In this document: positions 1 to 7,896 of the stretch, piece by piece | Position numbering within the stretch: the first letter of the stretch is position 1 | Layout: each line of letters begins with the position of its first letter | Source: Pseudomonas azotoformans | GTDB lineage: Bacteria; Pseudomonadota; Gammaproteobacteria; Pseudomonadales; Pseudomonadaceae | Reading direction: 5' to 3' | DNA: 64,000 bases | NCBI RefSeq assembly: GCF_001579805.1 | Contig: NZ_CP014546.1 | Location: forward strand, 4,526,001-4,590,000 | The notes under the pieces: generated by a model | The model's database searches: none | What the model was told of the DNA's origin: nothing | The model's input: the letters and a program-made list of their open reading frames with translations, nothing else | Program-made: the position numbers and the translations under genes

Positions 1-1
1 T

Positions 2-898
2 TCGTCCTACGCGATACCTGTCAATGTCAACACAAAGATTGCCGGCCAGGACCACGTCAACGCGCCAGCCTTGCTCAACCTGAATCTGCCGCTGACGGAG
101 GTGCGGGGGCTTGTCTCCAATACCAAAAACGTGGTCAACCATGATGACAATCCGGCAGGTGCTCGTGCGCGTGTATTGCTTTATGAGGATCCACAGCCTG
201 GTGAGGTCTTGGGCTTTTATTGGAACGGGATTGGGCCCGTGGCCTCCTATACCGTCCAGCCCGGTGACGTGGCAGGCCAGTTGGTATTTTCTACGGTAAT
301 CCCCTGGGCCGTGATGGAAGGCTTCATACATCCTGCACTGCCGGTGTATTACACCACCAGTAACGGAGTGAATGACCAACAGTCTGATAATACATTCGTG
401 AATGTGAATACTGGCACGCTGATTCAATTTCCAGCGCCTGTTCTAAAACATACCTTGGTGGGCGGTGCGGGCAATTTGTCTTGTTGCTCCAAGCCTGAAG
501 TGTTTTTTGGTGTCCATTGGCATGTCACCGCTGATCCGCTCTTTGAACTGAATGACGTGATCAGGTTTTTCTGGGAGGGTTATGACAGTTATAACTGGGT
601 GCCACCGGTGATTGATGAGTCAAGATTTGCTGAAAATGGCGTTTTCAATAACGGCAATGACCTGGCCAACGGATTGAATTTTGTTGTTGCTCCCTACGAA
701 GAAAAAGTTGTTCCTATGAGAGACTTTGGCAGCGCGAAAGGCTGGTACCAAGTCAGGCGCGGTGGTGTACTGATAGGTGAGTCTTCGCCTAGAAGAATTC
801 ATGTTGATCTGAACTATAGCGCGCCAGGTTATTGCAAGGCGGGCGATGTAATCTCATGTTCAACTACGGGGGTGGCAACACTGCTGTCGAGTAAATAA
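2..898 (+). CDS. Ig-like module protein, 5' end outside window
   Basis: The reading frame is open from base 2, so the N-terminus lies upstream of the window; a TTG at 71 is only an internal codon. About 299 residues are visible. No known enzyme motif is seen. The protein looks like a string of beta-sandwich modules of about 100 residues, each with a WxG or WEGY strand followed by a stretch of the type YYTxSNG...QQS...VNV. The same landmarks occur in the next gene (YYTIES...KQQS...VNV and HWQGY) and more loosely in the 1251-residue protein at 38032-41787. The C-terminal module holds a CC pair near its start and two further cysteines at its end, which could form a disulfide. Base use is visibly more AT-rich than the core genes. 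Function is unknown; a surface or exported structural role is only a guess. Confidence 0.75.
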   Translation, partial: SSYAIPVNVNTKIAGQDHVNAPALLNLNLPLTEVRGLVSNTKNVVNHDDNPAGARARVLLYEDPQPGEVLGFYWNGIGPVASYTVQPGDVAGQLVFSTVIPWAVMEGFIHPALPVYYTTSNGVNDQQSDNTFVNVNTGTLIQFPAPVLKHTLVGGAGNLSCCSKPEVFFGVHWHVTADPLFELNDVIRFFWEGYDSYNWVPPVIDESRFAENGVFNNGNDLANGLNFVVAPYEEKVVPMRDFGSAKGWYQVRRGGVLIGESSPRRIHVDLNYSAPGYCKAGDVISCSTTGVATLLSSK

Positions 899-1046
899 TG
901 GATTTCGGTTTTCGGCAGCAGTTATTGTTGTCGGTGGCCGAAGTTTTCAGGTCGTATTTATAAAGATTAAACCTCAGCAATGTATCGTTGTGCGTTCGCG
1001 CACGCCTTGAAACTATTGTGCTACCTGAGTAACACCGGAGATCAAC

Positions 1047-3098
1047 ATGAAAAAGAATACGTTGGACACTATTCGATGCTTTGAGAATTCACGCAGGGCC
1101 AATCCAGGAATTTCCGCTCTTCCTGACGGAGTACTAGAGGATCAGGTCCCAGGCTTTCCCGGCTTGCTGAAACGCGCAGCCTCATTGAGCGAAAACACAA
1201 AACTCATTGTTCCCCGGCCCGACGACTTCAGTACGGACCCACTTGAACCCGACTTTTTCAGTCTGTGGATCAAGCCAAATGATGCAGCCGACTTCGGTGA
1301 TCCTTATTTGACCCAAAGTGTGTCTTCACTTCCGGCAACCGGGCTCGAAGTGAATATCGCGCGTGCTCGGCGTGCCCCTGGTATTCACCAGATCAAATAT
1401 TCGTTTTTCGTTTTCAAAGTGGGTAACACCACCGAGTCTCTACCCCAGTTATTGATTGCTGACCTTGAAGGGGCCTATGAGGCTTATGTTGGAACCATTC
1501 CTGCACCTATTCCACCCAGTGACCTGCCTGCTTCCGTGGGGGCTGATTACTTCATGAGCAAGCCGAATGAATCTGCAATTTTTACCATTCCTGACTATGT
1601 TCCTTATGGCAAAGCCCCCGGTGATCGGGCACTGTTCTTTTTCGCCAATTCGGATGATCCCTACCTGCCCGTTGTAGGTAACCCTGATCCGTATTGGCCA
1701 ATTCCCGCCGATCGCACTTTCCCCCTGCCGCTATCGGTCGTTCAAGGGGCTCCGGATGGCGTCCACAGCTTGCGGTATCTGATCGTCGATGCGCCCGGCA
1801 ATCCGATGTACAAACAGTCGGGTGCCTTCAACTTTGACGTAAGCCTGTTTCCCAAACCCAGCAATTTCAAAGCTCCCACCATCGATTTGGCTGTCCCCGG
1901 TGATGGGTTGACCGACCGTGCGGACGTTACGGCACTCAACGGTTTGACGGTGCGTATCCCTGGCTATGACAACGTCTTACGCGCTGACGATGAATTGGTG
2001 GTCACCCTCACCACCAGCCTCGGTTCGCACACTGAGCTACCTTTTCCCGTGGGCAGTGCAACTTTCCCGGTCCCCATCCAGATCGATTACGCCACGCTGG
2101 TAGCACTTTACGGTGCAACGGTGGGGCTGTTGCCCTTGACGGTTTCTTATTCGGTCAAGCGCCGCACGGTTTCCTATCCAGCAGTCTTGACTGCGACGAC
2201 CGATTTGGATCTGTTTGTTGTAGGGCCTACACCGGGTGGTTCAGACCTGATCAATAACAAACTGAATCCAGTTCGGGTGATCGGTAGAGACTTCTTGGGC
2301 GCAGAGGGGCCTGACAATGAACTGACTCCCGACCATGCCACTCGCCCTGCTATTGCGCGCATTAAGCTTTGGAGTGATCCACCCACCCCCGACGCTCGAG
2401 CCTTTACGATCAGGCTCTATTATGACGGGCTTTTTGTACCTCCCGCCCTGCCTGTTCCCAGTGGCGTCGCGGATCAAGAAATTGACATGGTCATCCTCTG
2501 GCCCGCGATCGTCGCCGGAAAAAACGGCACCAAACTGGCGTATTACACCATCGAATCGGCGGGCACCACCAATAAACAGCAATCACCCCTTACGCCTGTG
2601 AACGTGACCGCGAACTTTGTCTCGCTGGATAAACCGGTAGTGCAAAACCTTACGGCGAACGTCTTCATCAACTGTGACAGCTTCGTACCCAAAGGGCCTC
2701 CACCCGGTAATCTGGTGGTGTTTATCCCGCCAAGCACTGAGTTTGCATTGAATATGGTGGTGACGTTGCACTGGCAGGGTTATAGCGATGATGCCGCTAC
2801 TGCGGGTATGGAGGTGCCCGCTGCGGTGGGTACTGCAACTCACACAATCATGCAACAGTCCGACATCAACCTGGGGTTCACGATCAACCTCGGGCCCTAT
2901 GCAACGATCTTCAAAACTATTCAACCGACGTTTGCGACAAGGCTTGCAGGTTCCGCAAAACTCTTCTACAGCATCCCGCAGGCAGGTGGAGGGAGCCTGA
3001 ACTCCAATAATGCGATCCAGCGTGTACGCGGCCAGAAATCCGGGGCGCCGGGCACTAACGGGACCTTCTGCGATGGTAGCGCCGTACCCGGCCCATAG
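1047..3098 (+). CDS. Ig-like module protein, tandem paralogue
   Basis: 683 residues starting at ATG 1047, with GGAG about seven bases upstream. There is no signal peptide and no membrane segment; the N-terminus (MKKNTLDTIRCF) is polar. The body consists of repeated beta-rich modules with alternating hydrophobic strands and Pro/Gly loops. The last two modules match the end of the preceding gene: STEFALN...HWQGY against DPLFELN...FWEGY, and AYYTIES...QQS...VNV against VYYTTSN...QQS...VNV. A cysteine at the start (NCDSF) and one at the end (TFCDG) of the last module again suggest a disulfide. The two genes lie 148 bp apart in the same direction and look like a duplicated pair. A strong terminator follows. 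I do not recognise a characterised family, so the function is left open. Confidence 0.8.
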   Translation: MKKNTLDTIRCFENSRRANPGISALPDGVLEDQVPGFPGLLKRAASLSENTKLIVPRPDDFSTDPLEPDFFSLWIKPNDAADFGDPYLTQSVSSLPATGLEVNIARARRAPGIHQIKYSFFVFKVGNTTESLPQLLIADLEGAYEAYVGTIPAPIPPSDLPASVGADYFMSKPNESAIFTIPDYVPYGKAPGDRALFFFANSDDPYLPVVGNPDPYWPIPADRTFPLPLSVVQGAPDGVHSLRYLIVDAPGNPMYKQSGAFNFDVSLFPKPSNFKAPTIDLAVPGDGLTDRADVTALNGLTVRIPGYDNVLRADDELVVTLTTSLGSHTELPFPVGSATFPVPIQIDYATLVALYGATVGLLPLTVSYSVKRRTVSYPAVLTATTDLDLFVVGPTPGGSDLINNKLNPVRVIGRDFLGAEGPDNELTPDHATRPAIARIKLWSDPPTPDARAFTIRLYYDGLFVPPALPVPSGVADQEIDMVILWPAIVAGKNGTKLAYYTIESAGTTNKQQSPLTPVNVTANFVSLDKPVVQNLTANVFINCDSFVPKGPPPGNLVVFIPPSTEFALNMVVTLHWQGYSDDAATAGMEVPAAVGTATHTIMQQSDINLGFTINLGPYATIFKTIQPTFATRLAGSAKLFYSIPQAGGGSLNSNNAIQRVRGQKSGAPGTNGTFCDGSAVPGP

Positions 3099-3116
3099 TG
3101 AGTGTTGAGAGGCTAG

Positions 3117-3151
3117 GCCAAAGAGCGATTAATTCGCTCTTTGGCTTTTTT
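3117..3151 (+). terminator. Rho-independent terminator after Ig-like gene
   Basis: A perfect 12-bp stem (GCCAAAGAGCGA at 3117-3128 pairing with 3134-3145) with a 5-base loop is followed by a T tract. It lies 18 bases after the stop codon of the 683-residue protein. Confidence 0.93.
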
Positions 3152-3181
3152 ATGGAAAAAAAAACCTTCCCATGTAGGCAA

Positions 3182-3239
3182 CAGGAGAGTTCTCCTGAAG
3201 CAAAACGCCTATAGATGCAACTACTTAGGATAAGTCCTA
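3182..3239. promoter_or_regulatory. Two AGGA/TCCT palindromes upstream of autotransporter
   Basis: CAGGAGA-gt-TCTCCTG occupies 3182-3197 and TAGGA-taag-TCCTA occupies 3226-3239, about 115-170 bases before the autotransporter start. The second has the shape of sites bound by LuxR/RcsB-type response regulators. They are the only marked structures in the 255-base gap between 3099 and 3353. A role in controlling the autotransporter is inferred from position alone. Confidence 0.35.
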
Positions 3240-3353
3240 CATATACCGGTAATCACTCTGGATACCTTGGCACCGCTCGATTGGCAGGCTCCCACGCACT
3301 TTGGAACCAGCCAGATTCTTGCGTAAAGGAACGCCAACCCAGAGGTACATCAA

Positions 3354-5609
3354 ATGTCATCTGTATTCAATTTCAAACCATCGCCTTTAAGTCTCGCGTT
3401 GAAAGCCAACGCTGTCACGTTGCTGATGCTCATGGCACACGCGGCGGATGCCCGAAGCATCACCGCCCCCGACGATTTCGTGCTGCCGGGCTCTCCCTCG
3501 GACCGCTACGAGTTGCAACCAGGTTCCGGATTTACCGTCAAAGGTGCAGTCACCAAGGATATTCGCGCCCAGTCCGCGACCTTGGTGGTTGAACCGGGCA
3601 GTTCCACCCAGGACATCACGGGGTTCAACTCCGATATTCGTATAGACGGTTCTGATGTGATTGCGCGCAGCACGGCGCCTGCCGCTGTGCATGCCAACGA
3701 CAGCAAGGTATTGATCACCAACAGTAACATTATCAACAACAACGGCACCGGGCTGATCGCCGCCCGTACCGACGGCAGCACAGTGGGTTCTTCCGTGAAG
3801 GTCGTCGACAGCACGATCACCGGCACCCAACGCGGGGCCACTGCCAGCGCCTATAGCGTGCTGGACTTGATCGGTACAAAGGTCGAAGCAACCGGTGCCA
3901 GTGGTTTGGGGCTGGCTCTCTATAGCGGTCAGGCCAATGCCACCAACAGTCAGATTGTGGGTGGCAAAAATGGCGTGCTGATGGGCATCGATGGCAGCTC
4001 TGGCGTGCTGGGCAGTACGCTGGTGCTGGACGGCTCCAGCGTTGAAGGCAAGAACGGTGCTGCGATTGTCACCCGCGAGGGAACCCACGCGGATATCCAG
4101 GTCCGCAACGGTTCGAGCCTGCTCGGTAGCAACGGTAATCTGCTCGAAGTGACCAATGGCTCCACCGCCAACTTCAATGTCGACCACAGCGCGTTGTTCG
4201 GCGACATCGTGGTCGAAGAGGGCAGCACCGCCAAAGCGCAGCTCAACAACGGCGCCTGGCTGACCGGCCAGTTGAAAAACGTCGCCGAGCTGAGTGTGAA
4301 TGACGCCTCCCATTGGGTACTGGTGGGCGACAGCAATGTCGATGCTCTGAAAATGGGCGGCGGCGCCGTGCATTTTGGCGGGCCGGATGAGTTCTACCAG
4401 TTGGACGTGAAGAGCCTGGAAGGCAACGGTACGTTCATCATGAACACCGATTTCCTGACCCATCAGACCGACTTCCTCAACGTGGCAGGCAAGGCTGAAG
4501 GCAACCATAGCCTGATGCTGGCCGCCAGCGGCTCGAACCTGGCCGACGGCGAGCCGATCAAAGTGGTCCACACCGAAGGCGGGGATGCGCAGTTCAGCTT
4601 GGCCAGCGGTACGGTGGATGTCGGGGCGTACGCCTACGGTCTGCAGAAGGACGGCACCGACTGGTTCCTCGACCCCAACCGTAAGGGCACCAGCACCAGC
4701 GCCCATTCGGTACTGGCCCTGTTCAACAGCGCGCCCACCGTGCTGTACGGCGAAATGAGCATCCTACGTACGCGCATGGGTGAACTGCGCTTCAGTGAAG
4801 GCGCTGGCAACGGGATGTGGATGCGCAGCTACGGCAACAAATTCGACGTGGCGGCGAACAAGAACGGTGCGGGCTACACGCAGAACCAGAAGGGCTTCAC
4901 CATCGGTGCCGATGCGCCACTGTCCGGCGGTGACGGCCAGTGGATCGCGGGTGTGATGGCCGGTCACAGTGCCTCCGACCTCAGCCTGACCCGTGGCAGC
5001 AGCGGCGAAGTGAAGAGTTACTACGTGGGTGGTTACGCCACCTGGCTGGACGCCGAAAGCGGGCTGTACTTCGACGGTGTGGCCAAGCTCAACCGCTTGC
5101 ACACGGAAAACGACGTGACCATGAGCGATGGCAAGAAAGCCAAGGGCAACTACGCGCAAAATGCCGTGGGCGCCTCGGCGGAGTTCGGCCGTCATATCAA
5201 GCTGGACAACGACTTTTACGTGGAACCCTACGGCCAGTTGTCGGCAACCATTACTCAGGCGCAAAGCTACGAGTTGACCAACGGCCTGCAGGCCAAGGGC
5301 GACCGTTCCAGCTCCGTGGTGGGCAAGCTCGGCGTGACCGCCGGCAAGAACATCCAGCTGGAAAGCGGCGGTGTGTTGCAGCCTTACTTGCGTACCGCTG
5401 TGGCCCATGAGTTCGATCAGAGCAACAAGGTGTTCATCAACGACCAGACCTTCAACAACGACCTGTCGGGCTCGCGCATCGAGCTGGCGGCCGGTTTGGC
5501 GATGTCGGTTTCGGAGAACGTCAAGTTGCACGCTGACGTCGAAACCAGCCAAGGCAAGAAGATCGATCAGCCGTGGGGTGTCAACTTCGGTGTGCGTTAC
5601 GACTTCTAA
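3354..5609 (+). CDS. Pertactin-family autotransporter
   Basis: 751 residues. The N-terminus has a Sec-type signal peptide with a hydrophobic stretch (ALKANAVTLLMLMAHAADA) and likely cleavage after ADA near residue 33. Residues about 60-430 form a passenger of right-handed beta-helix character, rich in N, G, S and T with repeated short strands (NGTGL, GSSLLG, GSTANF), as in pertactin-like proteins. Residues about 480-751 form the outer-membrane beta-barrel, with GMWMRSYG at its start, alternating aromatic strands, and a terminal phenylalanine (VRYDF) as BAM signal. The start ATG is preceded by a purine-rich AGAGG. No protease triad is evident, so the passenger is more likely an adhesin or surface structure than an enzyme. 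A strong terminator follows, and the gene stands alone between convergent and unrelated neighbours. Confidence 0.9.
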   Translation: MSSVFNFKPSPLSLALKANAVTLLMLMAHAADARSITAPDDFVLPGSPSDRYELQPGSGFTVKGAVTKDIRAQSATLVVEPGSSTQDITGFNSDIRIDGSDVIARSTAPAAVHANDSKVLITNSNIINNNGTGLIAARTDGSTVGSSVKVVDSTITGTQRGATASAYSVLDLIGTKVEATGASGLGLALYSGQANATNSQIVGGKNGVLMGIDGSSGVLGSTLVLDGSSVEGKNGAAIVTREGTHADIQVRNGSSLLGSNGNLLEVTNGSTANFNVDHSALFGDIVVEEGSTAKAQLNNGAWLTGQLKNVAELSVNDASHWVLVGDSNVDALKMGGGAVHFGGPDEFYQLDVKSLEGNGTFIMNTDFLTHQTDFLNVAGKAEGNHSLMLAASGSNLADGEPIKVVHTEGGDAQFSLASGTVDVGAYAYGLQKDGTDWFLDPNRKGTSTSAHSVLALFNSAPTVLYGEMSILRTRMGELRFSEGAGNGMWMRSYGNKFDVAANKNGAGYTQNQKGFTIGADAPLSGGDGQWIAGVMAGHSASDLSLTRGSSGEVKSYYVGGYATWLDAESGLYFDGVAKLNRLHTENDVTMSDGKKAKGNYAQNAVGASAEFGRHIKLDNDFYVEPYGQLSATITQAQSYELTNGLQAKGDRSSSVVGKLGVTAGKNIQLESGGVLQPYLRTAVAHEFDQSNKVFINDQTFNNDLSGSRIELAAGLAMSVSENVKLHADVETSQGKKIDQPWGVNFGVRYDF

Positions 5610-5629
5610 CGTTGTCGTTGAGTTGAACA

Positions 5630-5660
5630 GGGGGAAGCCAAGGCTTCCCCCTTTTTTTTT
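5630..5660 (+). terminator. Rho-independent terminator after autotransporter
   Basis: A 10-bp perfect stem (GGGGGAAGCC at 5630-5639, complement at 5642-5651) with a 2-base loop is followed by nine T residues. It separates the autotransporter from the convergent LysE gene. Confidence 0.93.
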
Positions 5661-5664
5661 GCGT

Positions 5665-6252
5665 TCAGATCAGCACGCTCAGCCACGCCGAGCCCAGCAG
5701 AAGCAGGGCCATGCACCGGTTGAAGCGCTGCATGGCGTTTGGCGAGCACAGAAGCCGGCTCGACCCCGCACCCAACACCGCCCAGGCCCCGAGGCACGGC
5801 AGTGCTATCAGGAAAAACACCAGGGACAGCACCAGCACCTGGCTCTGGCGTTCTGCACCGTGACCCGCGAATACACTGACCACGGCCAGCGCCATCATCC
5901 AGGTCTTGGGATTGATCAATTGCAGGCCGGCGGCGCCGCGCAAGCCCAGTCGCTTGTGTGTTGACTGCACCTCTATGGCCGTTGCTGGCGCGCTGAAAAT
6001 CTGCCACGCGAGATAGCTCAACCAGGCCACACCGGCCCATTGCATGGCACTCTGTACCCTGGGCAACTGCACCAGTGACTGGCCGACGCCCGAGCCCACC
6101 AGCAGCACAATGCCCGCCGCGCCCATGCAAGCCCCCAGAATGATCGGCAACGCGGCCTTGAAGCCGTAGCGTGCGCTGTTGCTGAGCACCAGGATATTGG
6201 TGGGGCCTGGGGTGATGGACGCGACAAAGGCAAACAGGATAAATGGCAGCAT
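5665..6252 (-). CDS. LysE/RhtB-family amino-acid exporter
   Basis: 195 residues with about six hydrophobic segments. The N-terminal signature is typical of the LysE/RhtB family: SITPGPTNILVLSNS followed by a small-residue helix (ILGACMGAAG), and LINPKTWMMAL in the middle. Family members export amino acids or related metabolites across the inner membrane; the substrate cannot be told from sequence. The ATG at 6252 has GGAG six bases upstream. It lies 36 bases downstream of an AraC-type regulator on the same strand, so the two may be one transcript and the regulator may sense the exported compound. Confidence 0.9.
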   Translation of the reverse strand: MLPFILFAFVASITPGPTNILVLSNSARYGFKAALPIILGACMGAAGIVLLVGSGVGQSLVQLPRVQSAMQWAGVAWLSYLAWQIFSAPATAIEVQSTHKRLGLRGAAGLQLINPKTWMMALAVVSVFAGHGAERQSQVLVLSLVFFLIALPCLGAWAVLGAGSSRLLCSPNAMQRFNRCMALLLLGSAWLSVLI

Positions 6253-6288
6253 GGTGGACTCCGAACAATCAATCGATGGAGTCGATCT

Positions 6289-7173
6289 TCACAAGCCCGC
6301 GGGTGACCTGTCTGGAAGATTTGAGCAGCGCTTGCGGTACGCCGCAGGCGTCAACCCATAGGCGCGCACGAACCAGCGGCCCAGGTGGCTCTGGTCGGCA
6401 AAGCCCAGGGCAATCGCCACATCTGCCGGTTGGTCGCCCCTGGCCAGCAAATGCCGGGCGCGGGCCAGGCGCAGTTGCACCAGATAGGCGTGGGGTGGCA
6501 GGCCAAACGCGCTCTTGAACGCACGGGTCAGGCGGAAGCGGTCGACGCCACACGCAAGCGCCAGTTCGTCCATGCCCACATCAAACTGCAAATGGGCATG
6601 CAGGTATTCCCGCGCCTTGTGCGCCACCAAGGGCAATCGCGGGTCGTCGCGGTAGCGGGTGCGCCAGTAGAGTTGGCCGGTGAGGCGCTCCAGCAATTGG
6701 TCCATGGCGCGCTGGCGCACGATGCGCAGTTCGCCGCTGTGCAGGGTCTGGAAGGCTTGGCTGGTGGCCAGGGCCAGGCGTGGGTCGCTGGTCAAGGTGC
6801 TGGCGAAACTCAACTGGCTGTCCAACGGCGCCTCTTCGAACACCGCACTGACTTCCCGCGCCAGCCAGTGCGGATCGAGGTAGAGCATGTGGTAGGTGAA
6901 GCCGTCTGCGGTGGGCGCGTCACCGTCATGCAGCTCGCCGGGTTCCACCAGAAACACCTGGCCCGGTACGCTATTGTGGCGCGTGCGGCGGCAGTTGAAT
7001 TGCTGCACGCCTTGTTCAGTGACGCCGATCAGGTAGCTGTCGTGCCAGTGAGGGTCGTAGGCGTGGCCTTCAAAATGCGCGCGCAGGGTCTCGATGCCGG
7101 TGTCGGCGTCCTGGGACAGGTTGATCCAGTTGTGCGCGGCCATAAAACACCGGGGCGGACTAAGTGAGGCCAT
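6289..7173 (-). CDS. AraC-family transcriptional regulator
   Basis: Up to 294 residues. An N-terminal cupin-type effector domain is seen (HWHDSYLIGVTEQG, then VEPGELHDG), and a C-terminal AraC/XylS double helix-turn-helix with MDELALACGVDRFRLTRAFK and DVAIALGFADQSHLGRWF followed by GLTPAAYRK. The domain order is that of AraC regulators which often sit beside LysE exporters. The start is uncertain: ATG 7173 adds ten residues before the more family-like MAAHNW start at 7143; neither has a clear Shine-Dalgarno. It probably controls the LysE gene directly downstream; this is inferred from position. Confidence 0.88.
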   Translation of the reverse strand: MASLSPPRCFMAAHNWINLSQDADTGIETLRAHFEGHAYDPHWHDSYLIGVTEQGVQQFNCRRTRHNSVPGQVFLVEPGELHDGDAPTADGFTYHMLYLDPHWLAREVSAVFEEAPLDSQLSFASTLTSDPRLALATSQAFQTLHSGELRIVRQRAMDQLLERLTGQLYWRTRYRDDPRLPLVAHKAREYLHAHLQFDVGMDELALACGVDRFRLTRAFKSAFGLPPHAYLVQLRLARARHLLARGDQPADVAIALGFADQSHLGRWFVRAYGLTPAAYRKRCSNLPDRSPAGL

Positions 7174-7216
7174 TAGCGCCCAACGCGTGCCGGGCGTCTA
7201 GAAGGTTTGTGCAGCG

Positions 7217-7858
7217 TCAACCGAACAGCCCGGCGGCGATATTGATCGAGAACCCCAGGATCGCGGTGTTGAACAGAAAGCCGATCAACGATTGCCCCAG
7301 CACCACTTTGCGCATGCCACGGGTGGCGACGCCCACGTCGGAGGTCTGCACCGCCACGCCGATGGTGAAGGAAAAGTACAGGAAGTCCCAGTAATTGGGG
7401 GTGGTCAGGCCCTCGGCAAAGCGCAATGCCGGTTCCTTGCCGTCCCAGGTGTAATACAGGCGGGCGTAATGCACGCTGAAGATCACCCCGATCAGCAACC
7501 ACGAACCGATCACGGTCAGCCCGGTGAAGCCGTAGTGCAGCAGGCGCTCGGAGGTCGCCAGGTCTTTACTGCCCACCAGTTCGAAGGTGATGGTCGCCAA
7601 ACTGGCAATGGCGGCGATGCACACCGTGAACAGCACCAGGCCGGCGTTCTCATCTTCGACCTCGGCGATGCGTTTGACGTCTTCGGCTTTGGCACGGCGG
7701 GTCAGCCACAGCATGAGCACCAGGTAGGTCCAGACGCCGGCGTTCCAGCCAATGAGGATTTTGCTGACGAGGGTGTCGGCCGGCACCAGGATGCCCACGG
7801 CAATCCCGAACACGGCGGCGGCGGAGAGGCGGGGGTGGGTGCGGGCTAGAAACGACAT
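7217..7858 (-). CDS. DUF1345 inner-membrane protein
   Basis: 213 residues with five to six predicted membrane segments ([58 protein letters not shown]). The mid-protein stretch HYARLYY and the late [21 protein letters not shown] motif are characteristic of DUF1345. The second motif resembles the pore region of two-TM potassium channels, but a channel function has not been shown to my knowledge. It follows the RND pump gene on the same strand, with a perfect hairpin ending one base before its ATG and no visible Shine-Dalgarno, so its expression may be low, or may depend on that structure. Confidence 0.85.
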   Translation of the reverse strand: MSFLARTHPRLSAAAVFGIAVGILVPADTLVSKILIGWNAGVWTYLVLMLWLTRRAKAEDVKRIAEVEDENAGLVLFTVCIAAIASLATITFELVGSKDLATSERLLHYGFTGLTVIGSWLLIGVIFSVHYARLYYTWDGKEPALRFAEGLTTPNYWDFLYFSFTIGVAVQTSDVGVATRGMRKVVLGQSLIGFLFNTAILGFSINIAAGLFG

Positions 7859-7859
7859 A

Positions 7860-7890
7860 GGTGCTCACAACGCAGGCGGTTGTGAGCACC
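7860..7890 (-). terminator. 12-bp hairpin between RND pump and DUF1345 gene
   Basis: GGTGCTCACAAC at 7860-7871 pairs perfectly with 7879-7890 around a 7-base loop. It begins seven bases after the pump stop codon and ends one base before the DUF1345 start. No T tract follows on the minus strand, so it could be a weak terminator, an mRNA-stabilising structure, or a block over the ribosome-binding region. Confidence 0.5.
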
Positions 7891-7896
7891 ATAGCA

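Noticed and set aside
914..950. Possible terminator TTCGGC...GCCGAA after the first Ig-like gene
   Set aside because: Six-base stem with a 20-base loop is too weak to call; the two Ig-like genes may be cotranscribed.
3215..3592. Short plus-strand frame before and overlapping the autotransporter
   Set aside because: No ribosome site, and it overlaps the signal peptide region of the real gene in another frame.
3387..4706. Long open frame of 439 codons on the minus strand across the autotransporter passenger
   Set aside because: It mirrors the coding strand, has His/Gly/Val-rich shadow composition and no ribosome site; the plus-strand protein has signal peptide, passenger and barrel.
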